Source of the DNA: Lelliottia wanjuensis
Lineage (GTDB): Bacteria > Pseudomonadota > Gammaproteobacteria > Enterobacterales > Enterobacteriaceae
Reading direction: 5' to 3'
DNA: 64,000 nucleotides
Assembly: GCF_030238365.1 (NCBI RefSeq)
Contig: NZ_JASSOT010000061.1
Location: 62,001 to 126,000, forward strand
Shown piece after piece: positions 9,601 to 19,265 of this stretch. The position numbers and the translations under genes are program-made. Below the pieces are notes generated by a model. That model made no database searches. It was not told the origin of the DNA and was given only the letters and a program-made list of their open reading frames with translations. Every line of letters begins with the position of its first letter. The stretch's first letter is position 1.

Positions 9601-12600
9601 GGCCCGCATACGCTCACCGCCGTGGCGATAGATCAGGCCGGGAACGTCGGTTCCCCTTCGAACGGATTTGAGATCATCGTCGACACCACGCCGCCACCGG
9701 CCCCGTCGATCGCGACGGTCACCGACAACACCGGGAGCGTCACCGGCCCGGTCACCAGCGGCACGCCGACGGATGAAACCCGTCCAGTGCTGACGGGCAA
9801 CGCTCCGCCGAATACGATTATTACCGTGTACGACGGCACCACTCTGCTCGGCACCGCCACCCTCAACGGCAGCGGCGGCTGGAGCTTTACCCCACTCACC
9901 CCGCTCACCAACGGCACCCACTCCCTGACGGTGGTCGCGACCGATTCCGCAGGCAATTCCACCTCGTCACCGCCATTTAGCCTGGTGGTGGATACCGTCG
10001 CCCCGGCGACGCCAGACTCCCCGGACGTGACCGTCAACCCGGACGGCCAGCCAACCGCGCTGAATCCTGGCGAAGCGACGCGCGACACCACGCCGACCTT
10101 AAGCGGCACCGGCACGCCGGGCGATACGGTGACCATCTACATTGACGGCGTTAAACAGCCTGATGTGATCACCGTTCAGCCGAACGGCACATGGACCTGG
10201 ACGCCGACTCAGGCGCTGCCAAATGGCTCTTACGATGTCGCCCTGACCGTGACCAACAAAGACGGCGCGGGCAACGAAAGTGCGCCATCTCAGCCGGTGA
10301 CCATCATCATTGATACCGATCCGCCAGCGACCCCAACCGCACCGGTGGTGACCGATAACGTCAGCCAAATCACCGGCCCGGTTGCGGATAACACCAGCAC
10401 CAACGATTCACGTCCGGTGCTGAGCGGCACCGGTACCGCCAACGACGTGATCATTATTTATGACAGCGTGGGCGGCGCGGCGAAAATCGAAGTGGGCCGC
10501 GTCACCGTCGGCGCGGACGGCAACTGGAGCTGGCGGCCAGACACGGCGCTGACCCAAACCACCCATGCCTTCACCACCACCGCCACCGACGAAGCGGGGA
10601 ACGTGTCGGGCACATCGCCGGTGATTACGGTGACGGTGGATACCACTCCGCCGGTCACGCCTGAAATCACCGCAGGTACCGTCGCTAATGGCGGCTCGAC
10701 GTCAGACGCCACCCCGACCATCAGCGGGACCGGCACCAGCGGCGATACGGTGATTATCTATAACAACGGGGTCGAAGTGGCTCGCGTGCCTGTCACCGGC
10801 GGCAACTGGACCTGGACCAGCCCGTCCGTCTCAGACGGCGCGCTGAAACTGACCGTCTCCTCCGTCGATGCAGCGGGTAACGTCAGCGGCACCAGCCCGG
10901 TTTACACCATCACGGTGGATACGGTCGCGCCGACCACGCCGCAGATCGATAGCATCTCCAGCAGCACCCTGGCGAACGGCACCCTCTACACCAATGACAA
11001 CACACCGACCATCAGCGGCAAAACCGAAGTTGGCAGCACCATCACCGTGCGGATCGACGGCGGCGCACCGCAGCAGGCCACCGTGGATGCCAACGGAAAC
11101 TGGACGCTGACCCTGCCGAACGGCTCAGCGCTGACGGATGCCCCTCATACCATTATCGTCACCGCCACCGACGCCGCTGGAAACAGCTCCCAGAGCGCGC
11201 CGGTCACCGTGACGGTTGATACGGATGCACCAGACGCACCGATTGTCAGTAACCTCGCCGTCGAAGGGACGCCGCTGACAGGGACCGCAGAAGCCGGTTC
11301 CACGGTGATCGTCAAAGGGCCAAATAATGTTGAACTGGGCCGCGGCGTGGCCGATTCCGGCGGCAATTTCTCCATTGCCCTGTCTCCAGCGCAGACCAAC
11401 GAAACCACTCTCACCGTCACAGCGACAGACGCCGCAGGTAACGCCAGCGGTACTACGAGCTATCAGGTCACCGACACGCAGGATCTGCCGGATGTTCCGG
11501 CGATCACCTCCATCGTCGATGACAATGGTCTCAGCGGTGACGTTGAGGTGAAAGGCTCAAGCTCCAACGACACCACGCCGATCCTCAGCGGGACCGCCGT
11601 GGCGAACAGTATTGTGACCATCTATCTCGATGGCAGCCTGGTGCCCTGGGCGGTTGTCACCGCTGGCCCAACCGGAGCCTGGACAGCCAGCTCGCTGATT
11701 CCGCTCGGCGAAGGCCCGCACAGCTTTGCCGCCACCGCCACCGTGGGTGCTGAGACCAGCGGCCTCTCTCCTGCCGCCACCGTCACCATCGATCTGAACG
11801 CCCCGAACACACCAATCCTCGGCGCGGTCACCGATGACGTCGGGCCTGGCACCGGCCCACTGACCAACGGACAAATCACCAACGACAGCCGCCCAACCCT
11901 GAGCGGCACCGCCACGGCGGGCGACACCATTACCATCTACAACAATGGCACCGCCATTGGCACCGTGGTGGTCGGTTCCACCGGCACCTGGAGCTTTACC
12001 CCAGGCGGGGCGCTGGGGGAAGGCAACCACGCCCTGACCATTTCCGCCACCGATCCGGCGGGGAATGAAAGCCCGCAATCTCCGCCGTTCAATATCGTGG
12101 TCGATACGGTCTCCACCACGCCGGTGATTGTCGGCGCGGACGATAACGTCGGCACCGTGACCGGGAACGTCCCGTCCGGCGGCACCACCAACGACAGCAC
12201 GCCGACGCTTTCGGGCACGGCGGAAGCCAACAGCAGTATCGCGATTTTCGAAGGCAGCACCCAGATTGGCACCGCCACCGCCAACGGTTCCGGGAGCTGG
12301 AGCTTTACCCCGACCACGCCGCTGGGCGAAGGCAGCCACACCTTTACGGTGATCGCGACCGATCCTCAGGGCAACGTCAGCACCAGCTCGAACAGCTACA
12401 CCGTGATCGTCGATCTCACCCCGCCAGCGGTACCGGTGCTCACCTCCGTTGCCGATGACGTGCAGGGCGGCGCGGTCGGCAATCTGACCTCGGGGCAGCT
12501 CACCAACGATTCCACGCCAACCCTCACCGGGACCGGCGTCACGGGCAGCACCATTCACATCCTGAATAACGGCGTCGAAATCGGCACCGCAGTGGTCGTG

Positions 12601-15600
12601 GGCGGGGCCTGGACCTTTACACCGCCGACCGGACTGGCAGACGGCGTGTACAACATCAGGATCAACGCCACCGACCCGGCGGGTAACGTCTCGGCGAACT
12701 CCCCGGTCTTCTCCTTCACCGTGGATACCACGCCGCCTGCGGCACCGGCCCTCACCTCGGTGCAGGACGACGTCGGCCCGGTCACCGGGAATATCACCGA
12801 CGGCGGCAGCACCAACGACAGCCGGCCAACCTTTAACGGCACCGGCGAGATCGGGGCGACGGTCACTCTGCTCAGCGACGGACAACCCTTCGGCACCGCG
12901 GTGGTGAACTCCCAGGGGAACTGGACTTTCACGCCAACGGCACCGCTGGCCGACGGGGCGCACACCATCACCATCAGCACCACCGACGTGGCGGGCAATA
13001 CCTCCACCACCAATACCACCTTCACGCTGACGGTCGATACCCAGCCGCCAGCCGCACCGCTGATTATTAACGCCACGGATGACGTCGGCGCTATTCTCGA
13101 TCCGGTGTTAAACGGCAAAACCACCGACGATACGCGACCACAGCTGAACGGTTCGGCGGAGGCCAACGCCACCATCATCATCTATGAAAATGGCGTCCAG
13201 GTCGGCACAGTGCAGGCCAACGGCTCGGGCGCATGGAGCTTCACCCCGCCGAGCGCCCTGAGCAACGGCAGCCACACCTGGACCGCCACCGCGACCGACG
13301 CGGCGGGCAACGTCAGCGTGGCGTCTCCGGGCTTCACGGTGATCGTCGATACCATCGCACCGCTGGCTCCGGCCATCACCCAGGCGATTGACGATGTCGG
13401 CACCGTCACCGGCCCGCTCGGCAGCGGCCAGACCACAGATGACACCCTGCCGCGCCTGATCGGGACCAGCGAACCGAACGCGACCATCAATATCTATGAG
13501 GGCAGCACGCTGCTCGGCACCACCACGGCGGATGCCAGCGGGAACTGGGCGGTGACGATCACCACCGCGCTGACGGCAGGACCGCATAACCTTGTCGCGC
13601 AGGCCACCGATGCGGCGGGGAATAACAGCGATCCGTCCCCGAGCTTTAGCCTGACTATCGACCTCACGCCGCCAACCATTCCGGTGCTGCTGACGGTGGT
13701 AGATGACGTCGGCACCGTGACCAACCTGACCAGCGGCCAGCTCACCAACGACGCCCAGCCAACCCTCTCGGGCACGGCGGAAGCGGGCTCGACGGTGAAA
13801 ATCTACGATAACGGCGTGCTGATTGGCTCCGTCACCGCCACCGGCGGCGCGTGGTCCTTCACACCGACCCCGGCGCTGAGCGATGGGCTGCACCCGCTGA
13901 CCATCACCGCCACCGACGCCGCCGGGAACGCCAGCGGTCCGACAACGGCGTTTGTGGTTAACGTGGACGCCACCGCGCCAATTGCCCCGGTGATCTCGTC
14001 GGTGGTCGACGATGTCGGCACCATCACCGGACCGGTGATCAATGGCAATCCGACTAACGATACGACGCCGACGCTGAACGGCACCGCCGAGGCCAACACG
14101 ACGGTGCGCATTTACGACAACGGCGTGCTGATCGGCACCGTCACCGCCGACGGTAACGGCGTCTGGACGCTGCCGCAGGCGACCATCTCGTTGACCAACG
14201 GACAGCATAACTTCACCGCCACCGCGACCGACGCGGCGGGCAACACCAGCGCACCGTCGTCCATCACCTCTATTGTGCTGGATACCGTCGCGCCGGGTGT
14301 GCCGGGCACGCTGGCGGTCATCAGCAACGGGACGCACGTCACCGGTCTGGCGGAGGCGGGCAGTACCGTTACCATCACCAGCAGCACCGGGACCGTACTG
14401 GGCACGGCGACAGCGGACGGCAGCGGCGCGTTCAACGTCACCATTTCACCGGCGCAGACCAACGGCGAAACCCTGCTGGCCTTTGCGACCGATAAAGCCG
14501 GTAACGCAGGCGCCACCAGCAACGTCATCGCGCCATTCACTAACCTGCCGAATGCGCCGCTGATTACCACCGTCAACGACAACGTCGGGACCATCACCGG
14601 CAATCTGACCAACGGCAAATCTACCGATGACACCACGCCAACCCTGAGCGGGACGGCGCAGCCGAACTCCACCATTACGCTGTACAACAACGGCGTGGCG
14701 ATGGGCACGGCGACCACGGATGTCAACGGTAACTGGACCTTTACCACGCCGGTGCTGGGCGAAGGCTCCCACGCCTTTACCGCCACCGCCACCAACGTCA
14801 TCGGCGGCACCGGGCCGGTCTCGCTGCCGACGACGGTCATCGTCGACACCATCGCCCCGAACGCGCCGAACGGCACCTTCAACGCCGACGGCAGCGTGCT
14901 GACGGGCACCGCCGAAGCGGGCAGCACCGTCACCATTCGTCTGGCGGATGGCTCAATAGTCACCACGACGGCTAACGCCGGAGGCACCTACAGCTACAGC
15001 TTCCTCAATAAACAGACGGAAGGTCAGACCCTGCAAATCACCGCCACCGATGCGGCGGGCAACACCTCGACGCCGGGCTCGGCGCTGGCCCCTGTGGTGC
15101 CGCTGTCGGCCAGTTCAAACGTGGAGGAGCTGGCACTTGGCACCACGGCGACGGTGACGAACGCTCAGTACAGCGACTACGGGTCTCTGCTGGTCGGCGC
15201 GCTGGGCAACGTCCTGACGCTGCTCGGCAACGACACGGCGCAGGTCGGCTTTACGGTCAGTGCGGGCGGAAGCGCAGATATCTCGATCAACGCCAACGCC
15301 ACGGGCGTGGTGCTTTCTCTGCTCAATACCCTGGAAGTGGTGGTGCAGCGCTGGGATGCGGTCAATGGCACCTGGACCACGGTGGTGGATACCGGTCTGC
15401 CGCAGTTTGCCAACCTGCTGACCCTCGGGGCGAGCGGCGTGACGCTCAACATGACAGGGCTGGCGGACGGGCAATATCGCGTGCTCAGCTACAACACCAA
15501 CCTGCTGGCAACCGGGTCCTACACCAGCCTCGACGTAGATGTCACCCAGACCAGCGCCGGGACGGTGACGGGCGTCACCACCCAATCCGGAAACGTGATT

Positions 15601-17790
15601 TATGACGTTGACCCGACCACCGGCAGCGACAACGCCCCGGCGGGCACCCGCATCACGGCAGTCACCGATGCGCAGGGCCACACGGTAAACGTGACCGCAG
15701 ACGGAACGGTGATCCAGGGTCAGTACGGCACCCTGACCATCAACCTCGACGGGAGCTACACCTACACCCTGACCAACACCAGCGCCGCCGTTCTGGGGCG
15801 GACCGAAAGCTTCACCTACACCATCGGCCATAACGGGGCCAGCGCCTCGGCGCAGCTGGTGATCTCGCTCGGGGCGAACACCGTCACCAACAGCGTCACA
15901 GCGGTGGACGATACGGCGAGCTTCACCTTCGACACCAGCGTGCACGCCATCAACAACGGCACCTCGTCCCAGGGTGGCTTTACCGTTGTCGGCGTGAACC
16001 TCGGCAACACGCTGGGGCTGAACCTCCTCGACGATCTGAGCAATCCGATCATCTATAACGTGGCGGAAGGCACCACCCGCACCATGACCATCCAGGCCTC
16101 CGTGGGCGGCGTGGCGCTCGCCTCGGTGTTCGACCTGTACGTCTATAAATTCAACGAGGCGACGCAAACCTTCGAGCAGATGCGCGTCCAGCCAGGCTGG
16201 CTGCGTGCGCCGCTGCTGGGCGGAACCTCAGCCACCCTGACGCTCAACCTGCCGGCGGGTGAATACCTGTTCCTGCTGAACACCGCGGCGGGGATCACGG
16301 CCCTGACGGCCTACACCCTCAACGTGCTGGAAGACCATGTCTACACCGTCTCAAGCGTCGGCGGCAGCACCACCGGCGATGTGCTGGCGGATGATATCGC
16401 TCCTGCCGGGACGCACGTCACCTCGGTGAACGGGGTGACGGTCAACGGCACCGGCGTCACGACCATTCAGGGGGAATATGGCACCCTGACCATCAATGCG
16501 GACGGGAAATACACCTACACCCTGAACAGCGGTGTCGGGGCCGATCACATCAAAACGCCGGATACCTTCGTCTACACCGTGACCGCGCCAAACGGCGATA
16601 AAGACACGGCGTCGCTGAACATCACCCCAACGGCACGGGCGATGGATGCGGTGAACGACGTCAGTGCGGTGATGGACGTGACCTCGGTTCACCACACCTC
16701 GGCTTACTCGGACACCACCGTCGGAAGCGCCAGCTGGCAAGCGGCGCTGCTGGCCTCCACTCAGGGCAGCGGCAGCGGCACCTTTGTGGTCGACCCGAAC
16801 ACGGCGCTGCATAACGTGGTTCTGCACTTCAACGTCGCGTCATTGCTCTCTCTCGGCGGGCTGACGGTGGACTGGGTGCTGTCGAACGGCTCGACCACCA
16901 TCCGCAGCGGTTCGTTCAACGGCGGATTACTGCTGGGCGGCACCGCGACGGTGAACCTCAGCGGGCTGGATCTGGATGCGGGCACCTACACCCTCTCCTA
17001 CACCGGGAAAATGGGCGCGCTGGCGGCGGGGCAAATCACCATCACCCCGGACGTGGTGGGGACCACTTACTCCCTCACCCAGTTCGATTCCACCAGCGGC
17101 CACACCGTCAACGGCAACATCTTTGACGGGACGGATTCGCAGGGGGCGATGGATCAGCTGCACTCGGTCGATACCCGTCTGAGCATCACCAGCTACAACG
17201 GCGTGACCACCACCCTTGACCCGTACACCACCAGCGCCGCTAACGTCACCATTCAGGGGCATTACGGCACGCTCTCCATCGGTGCAGACGGGCATTACAC
17301 CTACACCATGAACACCGGGGTGTCGCTCTCGAGCATCACCTCGAAGGAGGTCTTCAACTACACCCTGACCGATGCGGCAGGCAAAACGGACAGCGCCTCG
17401 CTCACCATCAACATGGCACCGCAGTTCATCAGCTCGGAGCATAACGATGTGATCAACGGGACGGCCTACGGCGATACCCTGATTTATCAGGTACTGAACA
17501 ACACCGTGGGTAACGCCACGGCGGGCAACAGCACCGGGGATCACTGGACCAACTTCTCCATCAGCCAGGGGGACAAAATCGATATCGGCGATCTACTGGT
17601 GGGCTGGAACGGACAGGCATCGACGCTCGGGAACTACGTGCATGTCACCACCAGCGGTAACAACACTGTGATCTCCATCGACCGTGACGGGACAGGGACC
17701 ACCTACACTAATACCACGCTGGTCACTTTGGACAACGTGCAGAGCAGCTACGACGAACTGGTTAATCAGCACCACAACATCATCACCTGA
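6622..17790 (+). CDS. bapA: BapA-like giant biofilm adhesin secreted by a type I system
   Basis: 3722 residues from the ATG at 6622, eight bases after GGGAG; an in-frame start 15 bases upstream has no site. Layout: residues 1-110 match the BapA N-terminal (prefix) domain; 115-135 are hydrophobic (AIWPWVLGGVAVAGGIALAA); 136-144 are all Gly, followed by an Asp/Asn/Pro-rich linker. From about 163 to 2823 run about 27 Ig-like modules of 85-105 residues, bounded by D(T/L)xxPxxP linkers and containing GTAE(A/P)(G/N)STVTI and NGSWSFTP blocks. From about 2980 to 3600 there are three VCBS-like modules (IQG.YGTL.I..DG.YTYT). The last about 115 residues, from EHNDVINGTAYGDT, are a type I secretion target of the VC_A0849 class. 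Family knowledge: such proteins hold biofilm cells together. Three export genes follow. The symbol is assigned by architecture. Confidence 0.9.
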   Translation: MSQISVISKLTGVETTTEGTQVTLDHSSIVKLHVGRADISHYTRSGNDLIVSLHSGEVITLKNFYHGDAQGESQLVLQEGNGALWWIEDPTAAEHYEAIASTDVLMGSSGDGGGAAIWPWVLGGVAVAGGIALAAGGGGGGGGGDDDNPTNPGNPGNPTDPDTTPPNAPTNLQFSGDGTSVSGTAEPGSTITLKDANGNLVGTGKTGSDGKFTIELGTPLTNGEQITATATDSSGNVSKEGHVTAPDLVTPDAPDILIVNDDVGSETGPLSNGQRTDDARPTLSGIGEAGTTITIFDNGTKIGTTTVDAKGNWSFTPPNALSNGSHTLTSTATDAAGHTSAPSAGITIVVDTVAPTAPVISSVTDDVDPVTGPLNNGGSTNDQRPLLTGTAEANSTVTIYDNGIAIGTVTAAANGSWTFTPSVNLSEGSHVLTVRATDVAGNTSPASPGFTITVDITAPAAPSAFVVNDEVGSIRGAVSAGQTTDASQPRLTGRGDPGSTIIIYDNGVEVGRVTVGPNGLWAVAPNGPLSEGPHSVTVREIDAAGNPSGLSQAINFIVDTVAPTQPVIALNPAGNQVTGTAEPNSTITITNGTGQSWTGTTDSSGNFTIPLSPAQTNGQTISVIASDAAGNDSIPATVVATDTIAPNPPADLTVAGNGASVSGTAEANSTVTVKDPGGNVIGTGTTDGTGHFTVPVAPPQTNGEVLEVIAKDPAGNVSQPGHADAPDTTDPLAPDNLAVSDDGTTVTGTAEPGSTVSIKGPDGTELGHATAGDNGDFTVTITPPQLNGETLTADATDHAGNTGPTASVDAPDITPAQTPVITSVYDDVANGIGDVANNGLTNDATPTIRGTGEPGTTLYLFSGSNQIGTLTIPPSGIWEYTPSVHLREGGHVLTATAIDAAGNASGTSNSWSITVDSAAPAAPVITSVVDDVPGRTGPLDTGEITNDARPTLNGTGEPGATISVRLDGVQIGTAVVSDGGSWTFTPTQALPEGGPHTLTAVAIDQAGNVGSPSNGFEIIVDTTPPPAPSIATVTDNTGSVTGPVTSGTPTDETRPVLTGNAPPNTIITVYDGTTLLGTATLNGSGGWSFTPLTPLTNGTHSLTVVATDSAGNSTSSPPFSLVVDTVAPATPDSPDVTVNPDGQPTALNPGEATRDTTPTLSGTGTPGDTVTIYIDGVKQPDVITVQPNGTWTWTPTQALPNGSYDVALTVTNKDGAGNESAPSQPVTIIIDTDPPATPTAPVVTDNVSQITGPVADNTSTNDSRPVLSGTGTANDVIIIYDSVGGAAKIEVGRVTVGADGNWSWRPDTALTQTTHAFTTTATDEAGNVSGTSPVITVTVDTTPPVTPEITAGTVANGGSTSDATPTISGTGTSGDTVIIYNNGVEVARVPVTGGNWTWTSPSVSDGALKLTVSSVDAAGNVSGTSPVYTITVDTVAPTTPQIDSISSSTLANGTLYTNDNTPTISGKTEVGSTITVRIDGGAPQQATVDANGNWTLTLPNGSALTDAPHTIIVTATDAAGNSSQSAPVTVTVDTDAPDAPIVSNLAVEGTPLTGTAEAGSTVIVKGPNNVELGRGVADSGGNFSIALSPAQTNETTLTVTATDAAGNASGTTSYQVTDTQDLPDVPAITSIVDDNGLSGDVEVKGSSSNDTTPILSGTAVANSIVTIYLDGSLVPWAVVTAGPTGAWTASSLIPLGEGPHSFAATATVGAETSGLSPAATVTIDLNAPNTPILGAVTDDVGPGTGPLTNGQITNDSRPTLSGTATAGDTITIYNNGTAIGTVVVGSTGTWSFTPGGALGEGNHALTISATDPAGNESPQSPPFNIVVDTVSTTPVIVGADDNVGTVTGNVPSGGTTNDSTPTLSGTAEANSSIAIFEGSTQIGTATANGSGSWSFTPTTPLGEGSHTFTVIATDPQGNVSTSSNSYTVIVDLTPPAVPVLTSVADDVQGGAVGNLTSGQLTNDSTPTLTGTGVTGSTIHILNNGVEIGTAVVVGGAWTFTPPTGLADGVYNIRINATDPAGNVSANSPVFSFTVDTTPPAAPALTSVQDDVGPVTGNITDGGSTNDSRPTFNGTGEIGATVTLLSDGQPFGTAVVNSQGNWTFTPTAPLADGAHTITISTTDVAGNTSTTNTTFTLTVDTQPPAAPLIINATDDVGAILDPVLNGKTTDDTRPQLNGSAEANATIIIYENGVQVGTVQANGSGAWSFTPPSALSNGSHTWTATATDAAGNVSVASPGFTVIVDTIAPLAPAITQAIDDVGTVTGPLGSGQTTDDTLPRLIGTSEPNATINIYEGSTLLGTTTADASGNWAVTITTALTAGPHNLVAQATDAAGNNSDPSPSFSLTIDLTPPTIPVLLTVVDDVGTVTNLTSGQLTNDAQPTLSGTAEAGSTVKIYDNGVLIGSVTATGGAWSFTPTPALSDGLHPLTITATDAAGNASGPTTAFVVNVDATAPIAPVISSVVDDVGTITGPVINGNPTNDTTPTLNGTAEANTTVRIYDNGVLIGTVTADGNGVWTLPQATISLTNGQHNFTATATDAAGNTSAPSSITSIVLDTVAPGVPGTLAVISNGTHVTGLAEAGSTVTITSSTGTVLGTATADGSGAFNVTISPAQTNGETLLAFATDKAGNAGATSNVIAPFTNLPNAPLITTVNDNVGTITGNLTNGKSTDDTTPTLSGTAQPNSTITLYNNGVAMGTATTDVNGNWTFTTPVLGEGSHAFTATATNVIGGTGPVSLPTTVIVDTIAPNAPNGTFNADGSVLTGTAEAGSTVTIRLADGSIVTTTANAGGTYSYSFLNKQTEGQTLQITATDAAGNTSTPGSALAPVVPLSASSNVEELALGTTATVTNAQYSDYGSLLVGALGNVLTLLGNDTAQVGFTVSAGGSADISINANATGVVLSLLNTLEVVVQRWDAVNGTWTTVVDTGLPQFANLLTLGASGVTLNMTGLADGQYRVLSYNTNLLATGSYTSLDVDVTQTSAGTVTGVTTQSGNVIYDVDPTTGSDNAPAGTRITAVTDAQGHTVNVTADGTVIQGQYGTLTINLDGSYTYTLTNTSAAVLGRTESFTYTIGHNGASASAQLVISLGANTVTNSVTAVDDTASFTFDTSVHAINNGTSSQGGFTVVGVNLGNTLGLNLLDDLSNPIIYNVAEGTTRTMTIQASVGGVALASVFDLYVYKFNEATQTFEQMRVQPGWLRAPLLGGTSATLTLNLPAGEYLFLLNTAAGITALTAYTLNVLEDHVYTVSSVGGSTTGDVLADDIAPAGTHVTSVNGVTVNGTGVTTIQGEYGTLTINADGKYTYTLNSGVGADHIKTPDTFVYTVTAPNGDKDTASLNITPTARAMDAVNDVSAVMDVTSVHHTSAYSDTTVGSASWQAALLASTQGSGSGTFVVDPNTALHNVVLHFNVASLLSLGGLTVDWVLSNGSTTIRSGSFNGGLLLGGTATVNLSGLDLDAGTYTLSYTGKMGALAAGQITITPDVVGTTYSLTQFDSTSGHTVNGNIFDGTDSQGAMDQLHSVDTRLSITSYNGVTTTLDPYTTSAANVTIQGHYGTLSIGADGHYTYTMNTGVSLSSITSKEVFNYTLTDAAGKTDSASLTINMAPQFISSEHNDVINGTAYGDTLIYQVLNNTVGNATAGNSTGDHWTNFSISQGDKIDIGDLLVGWNGQASTLGNYVHVTTSGNNTVISIDRDGTGTTYTNTTLVTLDNVQSSYDELVNQHHNIIT

Positions 17791-17807
17791 TAGCACAACA
17801 CAACTGA

Positions 17808-17828
17808 CCCGGGCGTTCAGCGCCCGGG
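17808..17828 (+). terminator. Strong hairpin between the adhesin and its secretion genes
   Basis: A perfect 8-bp GC stem, CCCGGGCG / CGCCCGGG, with a TTCAG loop starts 17 bases after the adhesin stop codon. No T run follows, so it is not a classical terminator. It may instead stabilise the 3' end of the adhesin message or set the ratio of adhesin to exporter mRNA. Confidence 0.6.
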
Positions 17829-17861
17829 CATGAAGCGGTACTCTTTTATTAGGGATATGAC

Positions 17862-19265
17862 ATGGGAATGAAGATGCCTTACTGGTGGCTCTCGTGCTGC
17901 CTGATATCTGTGCCCGCGCTCGCTGCCAATCCTGCGGGGGTGATCAACACCGGCTTCCTGAGTGAAGAACAGGAGCTGCCGTCACTGAATGGCCGCGTCG
18001 CGCCGGTTGCCGGTAACGCCGCACCCGGCACGCTCAAGCTGGGGGACGCCGTGAACCGCGCCGTCAGCTGGCATCCGACCATCAGCGAAGCGGTCGGGAA
18101 ACTCTACGAACAATCGGAACAAGTCGACGTCGCCAAATCGAAATACTATCCGCAGGTCAATGCGGGCATGGACGGCGGCTATAGCCACGACGGCAGCAAC
18201 AACGGCTTTACCCCTTCTTTAGTGCTTTCTCTCTCTCAGATGCTCTACGACTTTGGCAAAGTCGCCAGCCAGGTGCGCGCCGAAAGCGCGGGCGTGGCCC
18301 AGCAGCAGGCCAATGTGCTGGTGAGTATTGATACCATCGGCCACGACACGGCGCTGGCGATGGTGCAGGTGCAAACCTGGCAGCAGATGGTGGAAACCGC
18401 CAAAGAGCAGCTCGATGCGCTGTCGTCTATCGGCAACCTCGCCCGCCAGCGTAACGACGAAGGGGCGAGTTCCCTGTCGGACGTGGTGCAGACCGACGCC
18501 CGTATCGAAGGCGCTCGCGCTCAGCTCATGCAGTATCAGGCGAGTCTCGACAGCTCCCGCGCCACGCTGATGAGCTTTCTCGGCTGGAATAACCTGAACA
18601 CCATCAGCAACGACTTTCCCGATAACCTGAAACGCAGCTGCGATGTCGCCGAGCCGGACGATCGGCTGGTGCCTGCGGTGCTCTCCGCGTGGGCGCAGGC
18701 CAACGTCGCGCAGGCCAATCTCGACTACGCCAACGCCCAGATGACGCCGACCGTCTCGCTCGAACCGGAAGTGCGTCACTATCTCAACGACCGCTACGCG
18801 GGCAGTGAGTCGCTGGATCGCACCCAGTACTCCGCATGGGTAAAAGTGCAGATGCCACTCTATCAGGGCGGAGGTCTCACCGCCCGGCGCAACGCCGCCG
18901 GACACGCCGTCGAAGCCGCGCAATCAACCATTCAGCGCACGCGCCTCGACGTGCGTCAGAAATTACTCGAATCGCGCAGCCAGGTGATGAGCCTGCTGAG
19001 CACCCTGCAAATCCAGGGCCGCCAGGAAGCCCTCAGCGTCCGCACCCGCGAACTCTATCAGCAGCAATATCTCGATCTCGGCTCACGCCCGCTGCTCGAC
19101 GTGCTGAACGCCGAGCAGGAGGTCTATCAGGCGCGTTTCACCCAGCAGCAAACCGTCGGGCAACTGCACCAGCTGCAGCTGAGCTGCCTGTATAACACCG
19201 GCCTTTTGCGTCATTCGTTCGATCTTGAGAACCGCACCATTCAGACTGTGGAGATCCAGCCATGA
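17862..19265 (+). CDS. TolC-family outer-membrane protein of the adhesin type I secretion system
   Basis: 467 residues with a signal peptide ending SVPALAA. The body shows the TolC/LapE pattern: an LKLGDAVNRAVSWHPTISEA opening, long heptad-like helices (ARQRNDEGASSLSDVVQTDARIEGAR), and an internally duplicated second half ending in LYQQQYLDLGSRPLLDVLNAEQEVYQARF. Family role: forms the trimeric channel through the outer membrane and periplasm for a type I exporter. It starts 71 bases after the adhesin, and its stop overlaps the ABC gene by four bases, so the three export genes are co-translated. Residues 425-430 hold the only central Cys. It corresponds to one of the bapBCD products in Salmonella by position and role; I leave the symbol open because the letter assignment is uncertain. 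Confidence 0.88.
   Translation: MGMKMPYWWLSCCLISVPALAANPAGVINTGFLSEEQELPSLNGRVAPVAGNAAPGTLKLGDAVNRAVSWHPTISEAVGKLYEQSEQVDVAKSKYYPQVNAGMDGGYSHDGSNNGFTPSLVLSLSQMLYDFGKVASQVRAESAGVAQQQANVLVSIDTIGHDTALAMVQVQTWQQMVETAKEQLDALSSIGNLARQRNDEGASSLSDVVQTDARIEGARAQLMQYQASLDSSRATLMSFLGWNNLNTISNDFPDNLKRSCDVAEPDDRLVPAVLSAWAQANVAQANLDYANAQMTPTVSLEPEVRHYLNDRYAGSESLDRTQYSAWVKVQMPLYQGGGLTARRNAAGHAVEAAQSTIQRTRLDVRQKLLESRSQVMSLLSTLQIQGRQEALSVRTRELYQQQYLDLGSRPLLDVLNAEQEVYQARFTQQQTVGQLHQLQLSCLYNTGLLRHSFDLENRTIQTVEIQP

Noticed and set aside
6797-17544. Long antisense frames inside the adhesin gene, up to 468 codons
   Set aside because: They arise from the GC-rich, repeated coding strand; their products are repetitive Gly/Arg/Ala-rich sequences.
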